A stretch of DNA of 64,000 nucleotides from Rhodoferax lithotrophicus (GCF_019973615.1 NZ_AP024238.1:2542001-2606000); one strand, 5' to 3'. Positions 17,015 through 30,999 are shown, numbered from the stretch's first letter. A program made the numbers and translations. Notes: generated from the sequence alone by a model not told the origin.

Positions 17015-17539
17015 TCAAACACTCCATTTGGAGAGCAGCTGCTGCGGGCGCAGACTGTCATAACTTTCAAAAGGCTGGTGAATCCAAGGGTTTGTAGGCA
17101 AGAAATCCACACAATAATCCGGCAAAAAAGTTGATACGGCTTTGGTCCAGATGACCGCACTGCGTAACTCAGTGATAGGTTGGTAGTTGTTTTTCAACTG
17201 CCGGATTACAGCATTGAGCGTGTGACCAGAATCAGCCAAATCATCCACCAGCAGCACTCTGCCAGCGATTTCACCTTTAGGGGTGGTGATGTAATGAGCA
17301 ATGTCAAGATTACCTTGTACCGTACCGGCTTCCGAGCGATACGAACTAGTGGACATGATCGCCAGCGGTTTGTCGAACACGCGCGAAAGAATGTCTCCTG
17401 GACGCATGCCACCCCGCGCCAGACACAAAATATTATCAAACTCCCAACCGGACTGAAAAATCTTGATCGCCAATTTTTCGATCAGATTATGGTATTCGTC
17501 ATAACTCACATACAAATGCTTGCCGTCTTCTGTCAACAT
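17015..17539 (-). CDS. Purine phosphoribosyltransferase (type I PRTase)
   Basis: A 174-residue enzyme with the PRPP-binding motif VLLVDDLADSGHTLNAV, and LARGGMRPGDILSR, which forms the pyrophosphate loop. Its place directly after purA in this operon is shared by other Burkholderiales and points to purine salvage, most likely hypoxanthine/guanine or xanthine, but the base specificity cannot be read. The ATG follows AGGAG at good spacing. A palindromic repeat copy lies in the 71 bases between it and purA. Confidence 0.87.
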   Translation of the reverse strand: MLTEDGKHLYVSYDEYHNLIEKLAIKIFQSGWEFDNILCLARGGMRPGDILSRVFDKPLAIMSTSSYRSEAGTVQGNLDIAHYITTPKGEIAGRVLLVDDLADSGHTLNAVIRQLKNNYQPITELRSAVIWTKAVSTFLPDYCVDFLPTNPWIHQPFESYDSLRPQQLLSKWSV

Positions 17540-17556
17540 TAGAGTACTCCTGAATG

Positions 17557-17600
17557 AATAGCTACTAGTGCAGACTTATCAAGCACTAGAGGTCAAATTA
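17557..17600 (+). repeat. Palindromic interspersed repeat, copy between purA and the PRTase gene
   Basis: AATAGCTACTAGTGC, an 11-base spacer, then GCACTAGAGGTCAAATT. The 7-base stem CTAGTGC/GCACTAG is perfect (17565-17571 and 17583-17589). It begins about 10 bases after the purA stop codon. It matches the other copies at 39891, 47957 and elsewhere. Confidence 0.75.
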
Positions 17601-17610
17601 GTCAATAACT

Positions 17611-20161
<2,551 letters not shown>

Positions 20162-20217
20162 GTGATTTTGGAAGGCTGTTAAAACCGTGATTTTACCGGG
20201 CTAAATCGTAGTTTCAG

Positions 20218-20406
20218 TCAAACAACCGACCAAATCAACACCAACCCAAATAACAAACTAGCCAATCCAAAAAAACGCAGTTGACCATCTGATAATTGCA
20301 AAATTTGGACAAATGTCCTCCGCCAAGTAGCTGGTGAAATAAAGGGCATAAACCCTTCGATTACCAGCACCAAAGCCATGGCAGTCCAGAAAGTGGTGCT
20401 ATCCAA
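20218..20406 (-). CDS. DUF2065 (YjeT-like) small inner-membrane protein
   Basis: A 62-residue protein with two hydrophobic helices (FWTAMALVLVIEGFMPFI and LRFFGLASLLFGLVLIW) joined by PATWRRTFVQILQLSDGQ, the DUF2065 pattern. In E. coli the homologue YjeT also lies next to hflC. It starts at TTG, supported by AGGA 6 bases upstream and by only 12 bases separating it from the hflC stop. Function is unknown; the context suggests some link to the HflKC membrane complex (inference). Confidence 0.9.
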   Translation of the reverse strand: MDSTTFWTAMALVLVIEGFMPFISPATWRRTFVQILQLSDGQLRFFGLASLLFGLVLIWSVV

Positions 20407-20418
20407 GGATATTCCTGT

Positions 20419-21315
20419 TTATTTTTTGACAGGCAATAGCGCCCCACCACGCATGGATTTAAAAAACTCAGAGCTGGAAGGATCGAGCACCATGACATCA
20501 CTTTTTTTATTGAACGCGGCTTTGTAAGCATCCAGACTGCGATAAAACTGGGCAAACTGAGGATCTCGACCAAAAGATTCTGCATATAGTCTGGATGCCT
20601 CTGCATCACCTTCACCCTTGATTTTTTGTGCATCGCGGTAAGCATTGGCCACCGTAATTTCCCTCTGACGATCCGCGTCAGCGCGAATTTTTTCACCTTC
20701 AGCAGCACCGGTTGAACGCAGTTCATTGGCGACACGTTTTCGCTCTGCTTCCATTCGACGATAGACCGACTCTGTAATGGCATCCACGTAGTCCACTCTG
20801 GTGATGCGAACATCAATCACATCCACACCCCAAGGTTTTACACCACGAACCTGTGAAAGAACTTCGTTTTTAACATCATCCATCAGCTGCTCGCGCTTGG
20901 CTGAAAGCAACTCTTTTACTGTCCGTTTGTTGATTTCCTCTTGGAACGCATTACGTACCACACGATTGAGTTGGTTGGCACCTTCCGCCTCGGACGTGCC
21001 GACGTTGCGTATGTACTCTGTTGGTTCAGAAATGCGCCAACGTACGTACCAGTCAATAACCACACGCTGCTTTTCTGCAGTAAGAACAGGTTCATTATCA
21101 GTACTGTCAAGTGTTAATAAGCGTTTATCAATGTAAGACACATTTTGGAAAGGGGGCGGAAGTTTGAAGTTCAAACCTGGCTCAGTAATCACATCCTTAA
21201 TTTGCCCAAATGCAAAGACTACGCCAAATTGGCGTTGATCCACCACAAATAAGGTAGAACTGGCAATAGCCAGAAAGAAAAGGATGCTTGAAAAAATAAA
21301 TCCCAGCCGATTCAT
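20419..21315 (-). CDS. hflC: HflC, SPFH-domain modulator of FtsH protease
   Basis: A 298-residue membrane-anchored protein. A single N-terminal helix (FIFSSILFFLAIASSTLFVV) is followed by the SPFH/band-7 domain (VDQRQFGVVFAFGQI, PGLNFKLPPPFQNVSYIDKR) and a long C-terminal coiled coil (RVANELRSTGAAEGEKIRADADRQREI). HflC pairs with HflK to form a large periplasmic cage around FtsH that restrains degradation of membrane proteins. It lies 9 bases after hflK, which fits the two being made together. Confidence 0.97.
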   Translation of the reverse strand: MNRLGFIFSSILFFLAIASSTLFVVDQRQFGVVFAFGQIKDVITEPGLNFKLPPPFQNVSYIDKRLLTLDSTDNEPVLTAEKQRVVIDWYVRWRISEPTEYIRNVGTSEAEGANQLNRVVRNAFQEEINKRTVKELLSAKREQLMDDVKNEVLSQVRGVKPWGVDVIDVRITRVDYVDAITESVYRRMEAERKRVANELRSTGAAEGEKIRADADRQREITVANAYRDAQKIKGEGDAEASRLYAESFGRDPQFAQFYRSLDAYKAAFNKKSDVMVLDPSSSEFFKSMRGGALLPVKK

Positions 21316-21324
21316 ACTTGGCTC

Positions 21325-22719
21325 CTATCGGGTTTCGCGGGTACGAGCACGCGCTGCATCGCGTGCACGAACATCAGTAGAGTTAGACGTGTTGTTTAAA
21401 CCGTCCGAGTTTGGCACAGAGACTGGCGAAACCACCGTTGCAGTCTCAGCGGCAACTTGACTCGTCATCTGGATCAACTTATCAAGAGGCAGGTACAGCA
21501 AATTTGAGCCTTGCTTGGAATCGACCATCACCTTGGTAACGCTACTGTAGATTTGCTGCATGGCATCAATGTACATGCGGTCACGTGTAACTTGTGGCGC
21601 TTTTTGGTATTCAGTCAACACAGACTTGAAACGCTGGGCATCACCTTGCGCCTGCGCCACAATACGCGATTTGTAAGCATCCGACTCTTCTTTCAAACGG
21701 GAGGCGGCTCCAACTGCGCGCGGTATTACATCATTCGCATAGGCCTGTGCTTCATTTTTGGCACGCTCACGCTCTTGACCAGCTTTAAGAACATCGTCAA
21801 AAGCAGCCTGAACCTGTTCAGGTGGACGAACACCACCTTGTTGAAGATTAATACCCACCACCTCGATACCCACCTTGTATCGATCCAATATTTTCTGCAT
21901 CAAAGCACGTACTCTTGGTGCAATCTGATCTCTCTCATCTGACAAGGCACTGTCCATTTTCATTTTGCCAACGACTTCACGCACCGCGGTTTCAGCAGCT
22001 TGAACTACCGCACCAGTAGGGTCTTTACTTTCAAACAAATAAGCGCGAGCATCACTCAATCTGTATTGAACTGCAAATTTGATCTCCACAATGTTTTCAT
22101 CTTCGGTAAGCATGGCTGACTCACGTAACCCTGTTGCCTTTATCACCACGTCACGCCCAACATCCACTGATCGAATTTGTGTCACAAAAATCAGTTCATG
22201 ACGCTGAACAGGGTACGGCAACCGCCAATTAAAACCAGCACCAACGGTCGAGTGATACTTACCAAATTGTGTAATTACAGCTTGTTGACCTTCTTGCACA
22301 ATGAAAAATCCTGTGCCAAGCCAGATCAGAAGCGCCACAGCAACCACTAAACCTGCGCCAATGCCAGCACTTTTCATATCTGGTTGAAATCCACCTCCAC
22401 CTGACCCACTACCACCACTTGGTGGTACACCACGACGGCCCCCGTTTTTTGCATTACCAAACAGACCACCTAATTTACGATTAAAGTCGCGCCAAAGCTC
22501 ATCTAAATCTGGCGGCCCTTGAGTAGGGTTATGACGTGGACTGCGATCTTCTGGATTGGGTGCTGGAGTCTCATCAGGCCTGATTTCGGGTTTGTCAGCA
22601 GAAGGGGATTCGGTAGGCTTGTCATCGTTACGACCCCAACGTGGATCATTAAGATTGAACATTCCACGCAAACGCTGCGGCACTGCAGCTAGGCTAAAAA
22701 TAGAAAATTGAAGTTTCAT
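21325..22719 (-). CDS. hflK: HflK, SPFH-domain modulator of FtsH protease
   Basis: A 464-residue partner of HflC. The N-terminal cytoplasmic part is proline- and glycine-rich (NLNDPRWGRNDDKP, DLDELWRDFNRKLGGLFG), then one transmembrane helix near 120-140 (GAGLVVAVALLIWLGTGFFIV), the SPFH domain (QEGQQAVITQFGKYHSTVGAGFNWRLPYP) and a helical region. The C-terminus is long and Thr/Arg-rich. The frame opens at 22719, but a second ATG at 22660-22662 would give MFNLNDPRWGR and could be the real start; neither has a clear ribosome site. Confidence 0.95.
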   Translation of the reverse strand: MKLQFSIFSLAAVPQRLRGMFNLNDPRWGRNDDKPTESPSADKPEIRPDETPAPNPEDRSPRHNPTQGPPDLDELWRDFNRKLGGLFGNAKNGGRRGVPPSGGSGSGGGGFQPDMKSAGIGAGLVVAVALLIWLGTGFFIVQEGQQAVITQFGKYHSTVGAGFNWRLPYPVQRHELIFVTQIRSVDVGRDVVIKATGLRESAMLTEDENIVEIKFAVQYRLSDARAYLFESKDPTGAVVQAAETAVREVVGKMKMDSALSDERDQIAPRVRALMQKILDRYKVGIEVVGINLQQGGVRPPEQVQAAFDDVLKAGQERERAKNEAQAYANDVIPRAVGAASRLKEESDAYKSRIVAQAQGDAQRFKSVLTEYQKAPQVTRDRMYIDAMQQIYSSVTKVMVDSKQGSNLLYLPLDKLIQMTSQVAAETATVVSPVSVPNSDGLNNTSNSTDVRARDAARARTRETR

Positions 22720-22758
22720 CGAATCAGTTCTTGTGTTGACAGGATTGATTGTGCCGAA

Positions 22759-23940
22759 TCACGCACCAGCCTCATGGCTTAAAGGGAAATTATCATCTGC
22801 CAAGTTGAGCAATTTTGCCGACTGAACATGATCAACAAGCATTTGACGGATCAAAGACAGTCCTAAACCCTTTTGCGCGCTAATAAACACGCGCGGAGTC
22901 TGAATGCCTTCAAGGTCGTACATATCTTGCAGTGCTACAGGCTGCCCATCATCTGAAACAGCATCCAATTTATTGAATATCAAGATTTGAGGAATCTCTG
23001 AGGCACCAATTTCAGCAAGCACACGTTGTACTTGGGCAATTTGCTCGACATGATCAGGGCTAGAAAAATCAACGACATGCAACAATAAATCTGCATCCAC
23101 GGCTTCTTGCAAAGTAGCCTGAAAAGCGTCAACCAACCCATGTGGCAGATCTCGAATAAAACCCACTGTGTCAGACAACGAGACCATCCGTCCGACCTCT
23201 CCCAAATAAAGCTGACGGGTGGTGGTATCTAAAGTGGCAAACAATTGATCGGCAGCATAAGCTCGCGCTTTCACCAAGGCATTGAATAGCGTGGACTTGC
23301 CTGCATTGGTGTAACCTACCAATGAAATGTTAAAAGCATCGCGACGATCACGTTGACGACGCTGAGTTTGACGTTGACGCTTCACCTTGACCAAGCGCTC
23401 TTTAATTCGCTTGATGTTATCGCCAATCATTCGACGATCCAGTTCAATTTGGGTTTCACCTGGACCACCTCGCATGCCAATACCCCCACTTTGTCGCTCC
23501 AAATGCGACCATCTCCGCACGAGACGCGTGCTTAAATATTGCAAACGTGCTAATTCAACCTGCAATTTACCTTCATGGCTACGTGCGCGCTGACTGAAAA
23601 TTTGCAAAATCAACAATGTCCTGTCGTTCACCGGCAGTTCCAGGTGACGTTCAAGATTTCGCTGCTGTGCCGGGCTTAAATTTTGGTCGAACAAAATCTC
23701 CTGCACGCCGAGTTGATGCGCAAGCTCTTTGATTTCATCGGCTTTACCTGACCCAATAAAGAGTGCGGCATCAGGAGCACGTCGTTTGCAAGTCATTCTC
23801 GCAACCGGATCTAATCCAGCTGTCTGCGCAAGCAAACCCAATTCCTCTAACTTACTGTCAAAATGGGGCAGACCAAAATCTACCCCAACCAGCAAAGTAG
23901 GCGTTCTAGAAGATTCAACCAACTGAAGCGGGTTGATCAC
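22759..23940 (-). CDS. hflX: GTPase HflX (ribosome-splitting factor)
   Basis: A 393-residue GTPase that binds the 50S E-site region and rescues stalled or stressed ribosomes. The N-terminal HflX domain ([52 protein letters not shown]) and the glycine-rich [16 protein letters not shown] linker precede the G domain: G1 [13 protein letters not shown]3 [12 protein letters not shown]4 NKLD. It starts at GTG and overlaps the end of hfq by 26 bases, so hfq and hflX are probably co-translated. The hfq-hflX-hflK-hflC order is widely conserved. Confidence 0.96.
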   Translation of the reverse strand: MINPLQLVESSRTPTLLVGVDFGLPHFDSKLEELGLLAQTAGLDPVARMTCKRRAPDAALFIGSGKADEIKELAHQLGVQEILFDQNLSPAQQRNLERHLELPVNDRTLLILQIFSQRARSHEGKLQVELARLQYLSTRLVRRWSHLERQSGGIGMRGGPGETQIELDRRMIGDNIKRIKERLVKVKRQRQTQRRQRDRRDAFNISLVGYTNAGKSTLFNALVKARAYAADQLFATLDTTTRQLYLGEVGRMVSLSDTVGFIRDLPHGLVDAFQATLQEAVDADLLLHVVDFSSPDHVEQIAQVQRVLAEIGASEIPQILIFNKLDAVSDDGQPVALQDMYDLEGIQTPRVFISAQKGLGLSLIRQMLVDHVQSAKLLNLADDNFPLSHEAGA

Positions 23941-24166
23941 CCTCAGTGACAGAAAAATTCACTGCGCGACCTGGAACAATGGTTGAAATGGCATGCTTAT
24001 AGACCATCTGTGTAACGGTGTTGCGTAACAAGACAACATATTGATCAAACGACTCTATTTGGCCTTGAAGTTTGATCCCGTTCACCAGATAAATAGATAC
24101 TGGCACATGCTCCCGACGCAAAGTGTTCAGGAATGGATCTTGTAAAAGTTGGCCTTTATTGCTCAC
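23915..24166 (-). CDS. hfq: RNA chaperone Hfq
   Basis: An 83-residue Sm-like protein that forms a hexameric ring and pairs small RNAs with mRNAs. Sm1 motif: [35 protein letters not shown]. Sm2 motif: [13 protein letters not shown], with the uridine-binding YKH. A short C-terminal tail ([16 protein letters not shown]) is typical of betaproteobacteria. The start is GTG giving SNKGQLLQ, with GGAGA upstream. A longer frame from a GTG at 24217 was rejected because it adds residues foreign to the family. Confidence 0.97.
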   Translation of the reverse strand: MSNKGQLLQDPFLNTLRREHVPVSIYLVNGIKLQGQIESFDQYVVLLRNTVTQMVYKHAISTIVPGRAVNFSVTEGDQPASVG

Positions 24167-24288
24167 GATATTCTCCGTGTTCGGGAAATTTAAGAAGAGG
24201 TTACGATACCACAGCACATCGTATGAAAATGCATTATTCGCGTAATTTGACTATAAAGTTAGCATAGGTAGAGGAAAAGCCGTCAAAA

Positions 24289-25626
24289 TTACTGTGATTT
24301 CTCAACAAATGGATTGGCAGAAGTTTTGAACTCAATCCGAAGTGGAGTGCCCACTAGATCAAATTCCTTCCGAAAACGCCCTTCAAGAAAGCGCCTATAG
24401 GCCTCAGTAACATGCTCAAGAGAATTCCCGTGAATCACAATCACAGGCGGATTCATACCACCTTGATGTGCGTAACGTAATTTTGGTCGAAACATTCCTG
24501 CTCGCTTGGGACTTTGAAATTGCACAGCTTCAAGCAACAAGCGAGTTAAAACTGGGGTGGACATTTTGCAATTTGCAGCCTTAGAGGCCTGCGCAATAGA
24601 GCTCCATAAAGGTCCTAAGCCCTGACGTTTTTGCGCAGAAATCAAGTGCATATTGGCAAATTTTAAAAATGGCAAACGTGTTTCAATTGACCGCTTGACC
24701 AGTTCGCGTTGATATTCGTCAACTGCATCCCATTTATTCACAGCCAGAACTACGGCACGACCATTCTCTAAAATATATCCGGCAATATGCGCATCTTGAT
24801 CTGTCACACCCTGCGTGGCATCAATTAGTAAAAGCACTACATGTGCCGACTCAATAGCCTGCAATGTTTTGACCACCGAGAATTTTTCAATGGCTTCAAA
24901 AACCTTGCCGCGCCGCCTGAGCCCTGCAGTATCAATCAGTTCAAATTTTTGACCATTACGCTCAAAAGGCACGGATATGGCATCACGTGTGGTACCCGGT
25001 AAATCAAATGCAACCAGTCTCTCTTCGCCTAACCAAACATTAATCAAAGTAGATTTACCGACATTGGGACGACCTGCAACAGCAAGTTTGATCACACCCG
25101 CCTGTTCCGCTTCATCTTTCTCTTCGTCAAGCAACTGAAGCGGGGCAAGTGCCAAGTCTATCAATGAACGAATTCCCTGACCATGAGCTGCAGAAATGGG
25201 ATATACGTCCCCCAAACCCAGCTCATAAAACTCAACCAACTGAACTCCCTCCAGCATTCCTTCTGCTTTATTGGCTACCAGCACACAAGGCTTGCCCAAG
25301 CGCCTGAGGTAATTGGCAATATCATGATCTTGCGCAGATACACCTGCCCGCGCATCCACCACAAAAATGACAACATCTGACTCAGCAACTGCTTGGCGTG
25401 TTTGCTTAGCCATTTCCATATAAATGCCACTGCTTGCGTCAGGCTCAAAACCACCTGTGTCAATCACTATGTATTCGTGCTTGCCCTGCTTGCCATTGCC
25501 ATAATGACGATCTCGAGTCAAACCTGCAAAGTCCGCAACAATGGCATCACGCGACTTGGTCAACCGATTGAACAGCGTCGACTTTCCGACGTTGGGACGG
25601 CCTACCAGAGCCAAAACAGGTTTCAT
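24289..25626 (-). CDS. der: Ribosome assembly GTPase Der (EngA)
   Basis: A 445-residue protein with two tandem GTPase domains and a C-terminal KH-like domain, needed for 50S maturation. Domain 1 has [14 protein letters not shown] and DTGGFEPD, with NKAE. Domain 2 has [26 protein letters not shown] and NKWD. The KH-like end shows [22 protein letters not shown]. It stands 38 bases after bamB, and about 120 bases separate it from hfq, a gap that may hold a separate hfq promoter. Confidence 0.98.
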   Translation of the reverse strand: MKPVLALVGRPNVGKSTLFNRLTKSRDAIVADFAGLTRDRHYGNGKQGKHEYIVIDTGGFEPDASSGIYMEMAKQTRQAVAESDVVIFVVDARAGVSAQDHDIANYLRRLGKPCVLVANKAEGMLEGVQLVEFYELGLGDVYPISAAHGQGIRSLIDLALAPLQLLDEEKDEAEQAGVIKLAVAGRPNVGKSTLINVWLGEERLVAFDLPGTTRDAISVPFERNGQKFELIDTAGLRRRGKVFEAIEKFSVVKTLQAIESAHVVLLLIDATQGVTDQDAHIAGYILENGRAVVLAVNKWDAVDEYQRELVKRSIETRLPFLKFANMHLISAQKRQGLGPLWSSIAQASKAANCKMSTPVLTRLLLEAVQFQSPKRAGMFRPKLRYAHQGGMNPPVIVIHGNSLEHVTEAYRRFLEGRFRKEFDLVGTPLRIEFKTSANPFVEKSQ

Positions 25627-25664
25627 TAAATAATATCCAAAGTAAAAAAAGAAAATATTTGGCT

Positions 25665-26792
25665 TTAATCCGGTTGAAATCCGAAAATACCGCCATTACG
25701 TGTAACAACCACAAGAGTTTCATCTACAGCCACAGGTGTCACGGCAATCGGTGAGCCATCAGTGACCAATCGAGTCACAAACGAACCATCTGTGCGAGAT
25801 AACAAGTGCACAAAACCAGACTCATCACCCACCACAACAGAACGGCCAAGCACCAACGGTGCACTAAGTTTGTGATAACGCAATCGGTCTGAGGACCATA
25901 CTGATTCACCATCAGCACGTCTCCATGCAATCAAACGACCATCCTCTTCAATGCCATAAATCTGAGACTCATCACCTTGCAGCCCTACTGAGCCAGATGC
26001 AGATTTTTTCCAATTTACTACTCCACGCGCCGCATCCACACATCCGACTGTCGCTTGAAAAGCTCGTACACAGACCGTATCGGCTTGCCGAGCCACACCA
26101 GCAACCAGATCAACCAGTCTCTCAATGTCATTGGTACCACGTGGTGTTGCTATCTGTGCATCCCAAATAACATTGCCATTGAGCGGATTCACTCCAACTA
26201 AATGGCCCGAATAGCCTGCAATCAACGTATTACCAACTGCCATCAATACTCCCGGTTGACGGAGAATCAAGGCATCGCCAGGCCTTTGGGTTTGCCAAAG
26301 CTTTTGACCTGTCATGGCATCAAAAGCGCTCAAACTCCGATCAGCACCCAAGACAAACACACGCTCACCTGCAACTAACGGGGCAGTAAAGACTTGTGAT
26401 GTCAGTCGTACATGCCATGGATGTTGACCACCATCAACAACTACCAATTCATTGCTGCGCGTGACCACCGCAGCAAAACGGCCGTCACTACCAACACCCG
26501 CAGAAATTGCGGCACCTACGTGCGTCCGCCAAATCTCAACGCCTGTACGGGCATTTAAAGCCACCAAACTTCCATCTGAACTGGCAACTGAAACTGATCC
26601 TCCAGCAGCCTTGACTTGCAGAGGGAAATCGACTGTCCCTAATTTAGTAGACCATGCCAAACGTACACTTAACAAAGCAGGATTGGGTCCTAAATCGACT
26701 GGTTTGGGAATCTCCGGCCCACTGGCGCAAGCCGAAATCGCCCCGATAAGCAATCCAACGAACGCAAAACGAAAAGATCGGTTCAATAACAT
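25665..26792 (-). CDS. bamB: Outer membrane assembly lipoprotein BamB
   Basis: A 375-residue beta-propeller lipoprotein of the BAM complex, which inserts outer-membrane beta-barrels. The signal ends with lipobox ISAC at about 19-22. Repeating PQQ-like blades are visible: [57 protein letters not shown] and [11 protein letters not shown]. It sits between yfgM and der, the order found in many proteobacteria. bamD is also in this window at 36520. Confidence 0.96.
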   Translation of the reverse strand: MLLNRSFRFAFVGLLIGAISACASGPEIPKPVDLGPNPALLSVRLAWSTKLGTVDFPLQVKAAGGSVSVASSDGSLVALNARTGVEIWRTHVGAAISAGVGSDGRFAAVVTRSNELVVVDGGQHPWHVRLTSQVFTAPLVAGERVFVLGADRSLSAFDAMTGQKLWQTQRPGDALILRQPGVLMAVGNTLIAGYSGHLVGVNPLNGNVIWDAQIATPRGTNDIERLVDLVAGVARQADTVCVRAFQATVGCVDAARGVVNWKKSASGSVGLQGDESQIYGIEEDGRLIAWRRADGESVWSSDRLRYHKLSAPLVLGRSVVVGDESGFVHLLSRTDGSFVTRLVTDGSPIAVTPVAVDETLVVVTRNGGIFGFQPD

Positions 26793-26807
26793 ATTTGCCT
26801 TATCGCT

Positions 26808-27485
26808 TTACTTCACTGCCACGATGGTAGTCGCAGCTTGGACTTGTGCATCTACACCTAAAGCATTGAGTTTGACTTCAACCAGACGACGATAATCAAT
26901 ATTTGCATTAAACAATTGGTAAGCTTTTTGATATTCAAGCACAGCTTTGTTACGGTTACCTTGAAGCGCAAATAAATCTCCTTTGCGATCAGCAACGAGA
27001 GGCTCAAAGCTAGCAGGAAACCGGCCGTCCAGTTGAAGTAAAGCCGCATTAAAATTTTTAACATCCATAAAAACAGCGGCTAACCTCAATTTGGCGACAG
27101 CTTGGTATCCCGGATCAGATGATTTTTCAGCTACCCATATCAGGGCATTCTCAGCCGCTTCATGCTTACCCAAAACCACATATTGTTTAGCAACCAGAAG
27201 ACCAGACTGCTGGGCATAGGTCGTGGATGAAAAGCGATCTTTCATATCGCTAAAAACCCGGTCAATACGTTCAACATCAGACAATTGAATAGCACGATCC
27301 ATTTCGTCAAAAAGTGCAGCAGCCTGCACCGCTTGATTGCGTTGCCAATATTGGTAAAAATTCCAACTCGCAAAAGCACTCAACACAACAACCAACGCCC
27401 AAGTGATGGCATTCCCGTATTGTTTCCAGAAGTGCTTGATTTGATCAAGTTGCTCTTGTTCTTCAAGATCTAAATGATTTGCCAT
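26808..27485 (-). CDS. yfgM: YfgM-family TPR protein (ancillary SecYEG translocon subunit)
   Basis: A 225-residue bitopic protein. The N-terminal cytoplasmic segment (LDLEEQEQLDQIKHFWKQYG) leads into one membrane helix (AITWALVVVLSAFASWNFYQYW), and the rest is a periplasmic TPR-like helical domain (AAENALIWVAEKSSDPGYQAVAKLRLA, GDLFALQGNRNKAVLEYQKA). In E. coli, YfgM associates with PpiD at the Sec translocon and hands over periplasmic proteins. It lies between hisS and bamB with short gaps of 12 and 15 bases. Confidence 0.93.
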   Translation of the reverse strand: MANHLDLEEQEQLDQIKHFWKQYGNAITWALVVVLSAFASWNFYQYWQRNQAVQAAALFDEMDRAIQLSDVERIDRVFSDMKDRFSSTTYAQQSGLLVAKQYVVLGKHEAAENALIWVAEKSSDPGYQAVAKLRLAAVFMDVKNFNAALLQLDGRFPASFEPLVADRKGDLFALQGNRNKAVLEYQKAYQLFNANIDYRRLVEVKLNALGVDAQVQAATTIVAVK

Positions 27486-27497
27486 TTGATTATCCAG

Positions 27498-28811
27498 TTA
27501 ATCTGCTGATTGTAGGGTTGCTACCCATTCCTTCATTTGGTCACAAGACAATGTCTGTTGGCCTATCGATATGTCGCGTAGAGATTTGATGGTTACCTGT
27601 CTATTAGCAATTTCATCTGCTCCGAAGATCAAGGCAAAACGCGCACCACTGTTATCCGCACGTTTAAACTGACTTTTCATGCTCCCCACACCATCGCCTG
27701 CACTGGTATGCATTTGAACGCTTAACCCAACCTCTCGTAACCCCTGAATGATCTTGTGCACAAAAGGAAATGCCGTCACCTCCGTCACAATGGCATAGGC
27801 ATCTAAAATTGGCTCAATATTCTTCAAACCAGCACTCTTAACCAGCTCAAGAACACGATCTACACCTAATGCCCAGCCTACAGCTGGTGCCGGTTTGCCT
27901 CCCAATTGCTCAAAAAGATAATCGTAACGCCCCCCTGCGCAGACTGTTCCCTGCGAACCCAATCGATTTGTAGTGAATTCAAAAACAGTTAGGTTGTAAT
28001 AATCCATACCACGTACCAAACGTGGGTTGATTGTGTAAACAACAGCATTGGCATCCAGGATGGAAGTCAGTGTTTTGAAATGCGCGAGTGATGTTTCACC
28101 CAGAAAATCCATCAGCTTTGGCGCTGCTTCAACCAAAGACTGCATGTGGGGATTTTTAGTATCAAGAATGCGTAAAGGGTTACTGTACAACCTCCTCCTT
28201 GCATCTTCGTCTAGCAATTCATGATGTTTTTCCAAATAGCCAATCAAGGCTTTGCGATGCTGAAGCCTTTCTGCCGGTTGCCCCAAACTATTCAGTTCAA
28301 GACGAACGTCCATCAGGCCAATTTCTTTCCATAATGCATTGACCATTAATATTAATTCGGCATCTACCTCTGCCCCAGAAAAGCCCAGCGCTTCAGCTCC
28401 AATTTGATCAAACTGGCGATAGCGCCCCTTTTGAGGACGCTCATGACGAAACATCGGCCCCATGTAATACAAACGCTTACCTCCGTCATAAAGCATGTTG
28501 TGTTCAAGCGCTGCACGAACCACACTCGCAGTAGCCTCAGGACGAAGCGTTAACGAATCACCATTGAGACGATCCTCAAAACAGTACATTTCTTTCTCAA
28601 CAATATCAGTCACTTCACCTAATCCACGAATAAACAATGGGGTTCGTTCAACAATAGGCGTGCGAATATTTCGGTAGGCATAGCGACTCATCAACACGCG
28701 AACTTTGGACTCTAACCACTCAACTGTTGCTGAATCAGGTGGAAGCACATCATTCATGCCTTTAACGGCAGTTAATTTCGTAATTTTTTCAGGAATAACT
28801 TGATCAATCAT
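27498..28811 (-). CDS. hisS: Histidyl-tRNA synthetase HisS
   Basis: A 437-residue class II synthetase that charges tRNA-His. Motif 1 region [21 protein letters not shown] and [21 protein letters not shown]; motif 2 [22 protein letters not shown]; His-A motif [15 protein letters not shown]; motif 3 [28 protein letters not shown]-terminal anticodon domain with [14 protein letters not shown]. It sits 11 bases after ispG. The regulatory paralogue HisZ is encoded 8 kb downstream in the same cluster. Confidence 0.98.
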   Translation of the reverse strand: MIDQVIPEKITKLTAVKGMNDVLPPDSATVEWLESKVRVLMSRYAYRNIRTPIVERTPLFIRGLGEVTDIVEKEMYCFEDRLNGDSLTLRPEATASVVRAALEHNMLYDGGKRLYYMGPMFRHERPQKGRYRQFDQIGAEALGFSGAEVDAELILMVNALWKEIGLMDVRLELNSLGQPAERLQHRKALIGYLEKHHELLDEDARRRLYSNPLRILDTKNPHMQSLVEAAPKLMDFLGETSLAHFKTLTSILDANAVVYTINPRLVRGMDYYNLTVFEFTTNRLGSQGTVCAGGRYDYLFEQLGGKPAPAVGWALGVDRVLELVKSAGLKNIEPILDAYAIVTEVTAFPFVHKIIQGLREVGLSVQMHTSAGDGVGSMKSQFKRADNSGARFALIFGADEIANRQVTIKSLRDISIGQQTLSCDQMKEWVATLQSAD

Positions 28812-28822
28812 GAAATCTCAAT

Positions 28823-30094
28823 TCAAACACGGTTACCCAATGGAATACCAAAGCGTTTTTCAACATAATTTTCAACAATCACTTGAAACTCTTGGGCGAT
28901 TGAATCTCCCCGAAGTGTCATGCATTTCTCTCCATCAATAAACACAGGGGCAGCAGGAGCTTCGCCAGTCCCAGGTAGACTGATACCAATATCAGCCTGT
29001 TTACTCTCACCCGGGCCGTTAACGATACACCCCATCACCGCGACCTTCAAATGTTCAACCCCGGGATACTTCGTTCGCCACTGTGGCATTTGTGTTCGCA
29101 AAAACATCTCTATTTGCTGCGTCAACTCTTGAAATGTGGTGCTCGTCGTTCGACCACAACCTGGACAAGCTGTAACACTCGGAACAAAAGACCGTAATTC
29201 AAGTGCCTGTAATATTTCTGAAGCAATTACTACCTCCTGGGTCCTGGATTCGCCCGGTTGAGGAGTCAATGAAACGCGTATCGTGTCGCCAATACCATCC
29301 TGCAACAATATCGCTAAAGCGGTTGCCGAAGCAACAGCTCCTTTGGTGCCCATACCAGCTTCTGTAAGCCCTAAATGCAACGCATAATCACAGCGCTTTG
29401 ACAACTCACGATAGACAGAGACCAGATCTTGTACACCACTGACTTTGCATGAGAGAATGATTTGATCAGGATTCATTCCTAACTCAACAGCTTGAGTTGC
29501 TGAACTGATCGCCGATGAAATCAAGGCTTCGTACATAACTGACTTGACATCCCACGGATGTATACGTCGGCTGTTTTGATCCATTAAATTGGCCATCAAT
29601 TCTTGGTCAAGGCTACCCCAGTTAACACCAATCCGAATCGCCTTATCCCATCGAATAGCTGCCTCAATCATCACCGCAAATTGGCGGTCATGTTTATCCC
29701 CTTTTCCTACGTTTCCAGGATTAATCCGGTATTTTGACAAGGCTTGCGCACATTCAGGAATTTCAGTTAAGAGTCGATGCCCGTTGTAATGGAAATCACC
29801 AATCAAGGGCACATCAATGCCCATTCGATCTAATTGATCACGAATGAGCGGAACCGCCTTTGCTGCTTCATGTGTATTAACCGTAAGTCGCACCATTTCA
29901 GATCCAGCCATTGCAAGCTCTTTGACTTGAATGGCCGTTCCAATCACATCAACTGTATCGGTGTTAGTCATAGACTGAACCCGAACCGGTGCACCACCAC
30001 CGACTGTTACACGACGGCTACCCCAAACCAAACTCGCTTGCCGGGATCGACTGGCAATTGCAAAAGAAGGGCTCACAGGCATTGATAAATCCAT
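28823..30094 (-). CDS. ispG: 4-hydroxy-3-methylbut-2-enyl diphosphate synthase IspG (GcpE)
   Basis: A 423-residue [4Fe-4S] enzyme of the MEP isoprenoid pathway that converts MEcPP to HMBPP. The N-terminal TIM-barrel part has [24 protein letters not shown] and [10 protein letters not shown]. The cluster ligands are in [14 protein letters not shown] and [18 protein letters not shown], the latter also holding the catalytic glutamate. The length is that of the proteobacterial type without the plant insert. Its ATG overlaps the rodZ stop by one base (TAATG), indicating coupling. Confidence 0.98.
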   Translation of the reverse strand: MDLSMPVSPSFAIASRSRQASLVWGSRRVTVGGGAPVRVQSMTNTDTVDVIGTAIQVKELAMAGSEMVRLTVNTHEAAKAVPLIRDQLDRMGIDVPLIGDFHYNGHRLLTEIPECAQALSKYRINPGNVGKGDKHDRQFAVMIEAAIRWDKAIRIGVNWGSLDQELMANLMDQNSRRIHPWDVKSVMYEALISSAISSATQAVELGMNPDQIILSCKVSGVQDLVSVYRELSKRCDYALHLGLTEAGMGTKGAVASATALAILLQDGIGDTIRVSLTPQPGESRTQEVVIASEILQALELRSFVPSVTACPGCGRTTSTTFQELTQQIEMFLRTQMPQWRTKYPGVEHLKVAVMGCIVNGPGESKQADIGISLPGTGEAPAAPVFIDGEKCMTLRGDSIAQEFQVIVENYVEKRFGIPLGNRV

Positions 30095-30999
30095 TATTTC
30101 ACCTCAAAACGAGCGACATTATTTTTTGCTACCTGGGCTGTGTCAAATAATTGACCGCGGACCGTCACCACAACCAAATCAGATCTTCCTAGTACAACAG
30201 ACAATGGCAACTTACCAGAAACTGAAATCTTCTCATTTGTGTTCAGTGTTTTGCGAAGCAGCACAACACCCTGTGCATCTATCACCTCCACCCAACTCGA
30301 CCCATGGCCTTGCAAATGGAGTATGTTCGGATTATTTGCAGCGACCTCAACTGGCATAGATACAGTTTTAGCAGGTGCCTCTGAACCTGCTAAAACATTT
30401 TGCATTTGACCGATAAGAGGAATTGAAGTAGCTGCATCAGGAGTAACTGCTTCCATCAATACATCTGGATCCTTTAACTGTTTTCTCTCAATTGCACTCG
30501 CTTGTGAAGGAAAAATTGGCGTAGTTGACTCGGTTTGATCTGTATTAACTGTCCCTACCTTTGGGGTAAAAGAATTAGGTTGTCCCCAAAAAACAATAAA
30601 AATCCCACTTGCAATCACGATCATGGCAATGCCAAATGGACGAGTGATCTGAGTAAACAAAGAGTTAGCCGACTTGCTTGCTGCATCATTAAATACAGTA
30701 TTTAGACCCGACTCATCAGTTTTAATCCGCGGAAGTTCATTGCGGGGCAAAGCGGCGAGAACTGGAGCCACATCAATTTTCAATGCTCTACATACACTTG
30801 AAGCCAAAGCCCGTAAAAACACAGTGTCAGACAATAAGTCGTATCGATCAGCTTCTAAAGCCTCAAGCTTTTTGACGGGTATCTTGAGTGATGCAGCCAG
30901 CATAGCAATGTGCAACCCTTGGGATTCTCGTGCAGTTCGAATCAATGCACCGGCTCCAGTTGAGCCAGTCTGGATACTCTCAGTCTTAGGTTCATCCAT
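30094..30999 (-). CDS. rodZ: RodZ-like helix-turn-helix membrane protein
   Basis: A 301-residue bitopic protein. The N-terminal HTH_25 domain ([38 protein letters not shown]) binds MreB in characterised homologues. A membrane helix follows at about 125-145 ([16 protein letters not shown]), then a Ser/Thr-rich periplasmic linker and a C-terminal DUF4115 domain ([37 protein letters not shown]). RodZ links MreB filaments to the wall machinery and helps set rod shape. The frame begins with a GTG followed by ATG; the ATG was taken. It follows pilW by only 9 bases and overlaps ispG. Confidence 0.93.
   Translation of the reverse strand: MDEPKTESIQTGSTGAGALIRTARESQGLHIAMLAASLKIPVKKLEALEADRYDLLSDTVFLRALASSVCRALKIDVAPVLAALPRNELPRIKTDESGLNTVFNDAASKSANSLFTQITRPFGIAMIVIASGIFIVFWGQPNSFTPKVGTVNTDQTESTTPIFPSQASAIERKQLKDPDVLMEAVTPDAATSIPLIGQMQNVLAGSEAPAKTVSMPVEVAANNPNILHLQGHGSSWVEVIDAQGVVLLRKTLNTNEKISVSGKLPLSVVLGRSDLVVVTVRGQLFDTAQVAKNNVARFEVK

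Noticed and set aside
24167..24217. Upstream GTG start for hfq adding 17 residues
   Set aside because: The extension is unlike any Hfq, and the internal GTG has GGAGA at good spacing.
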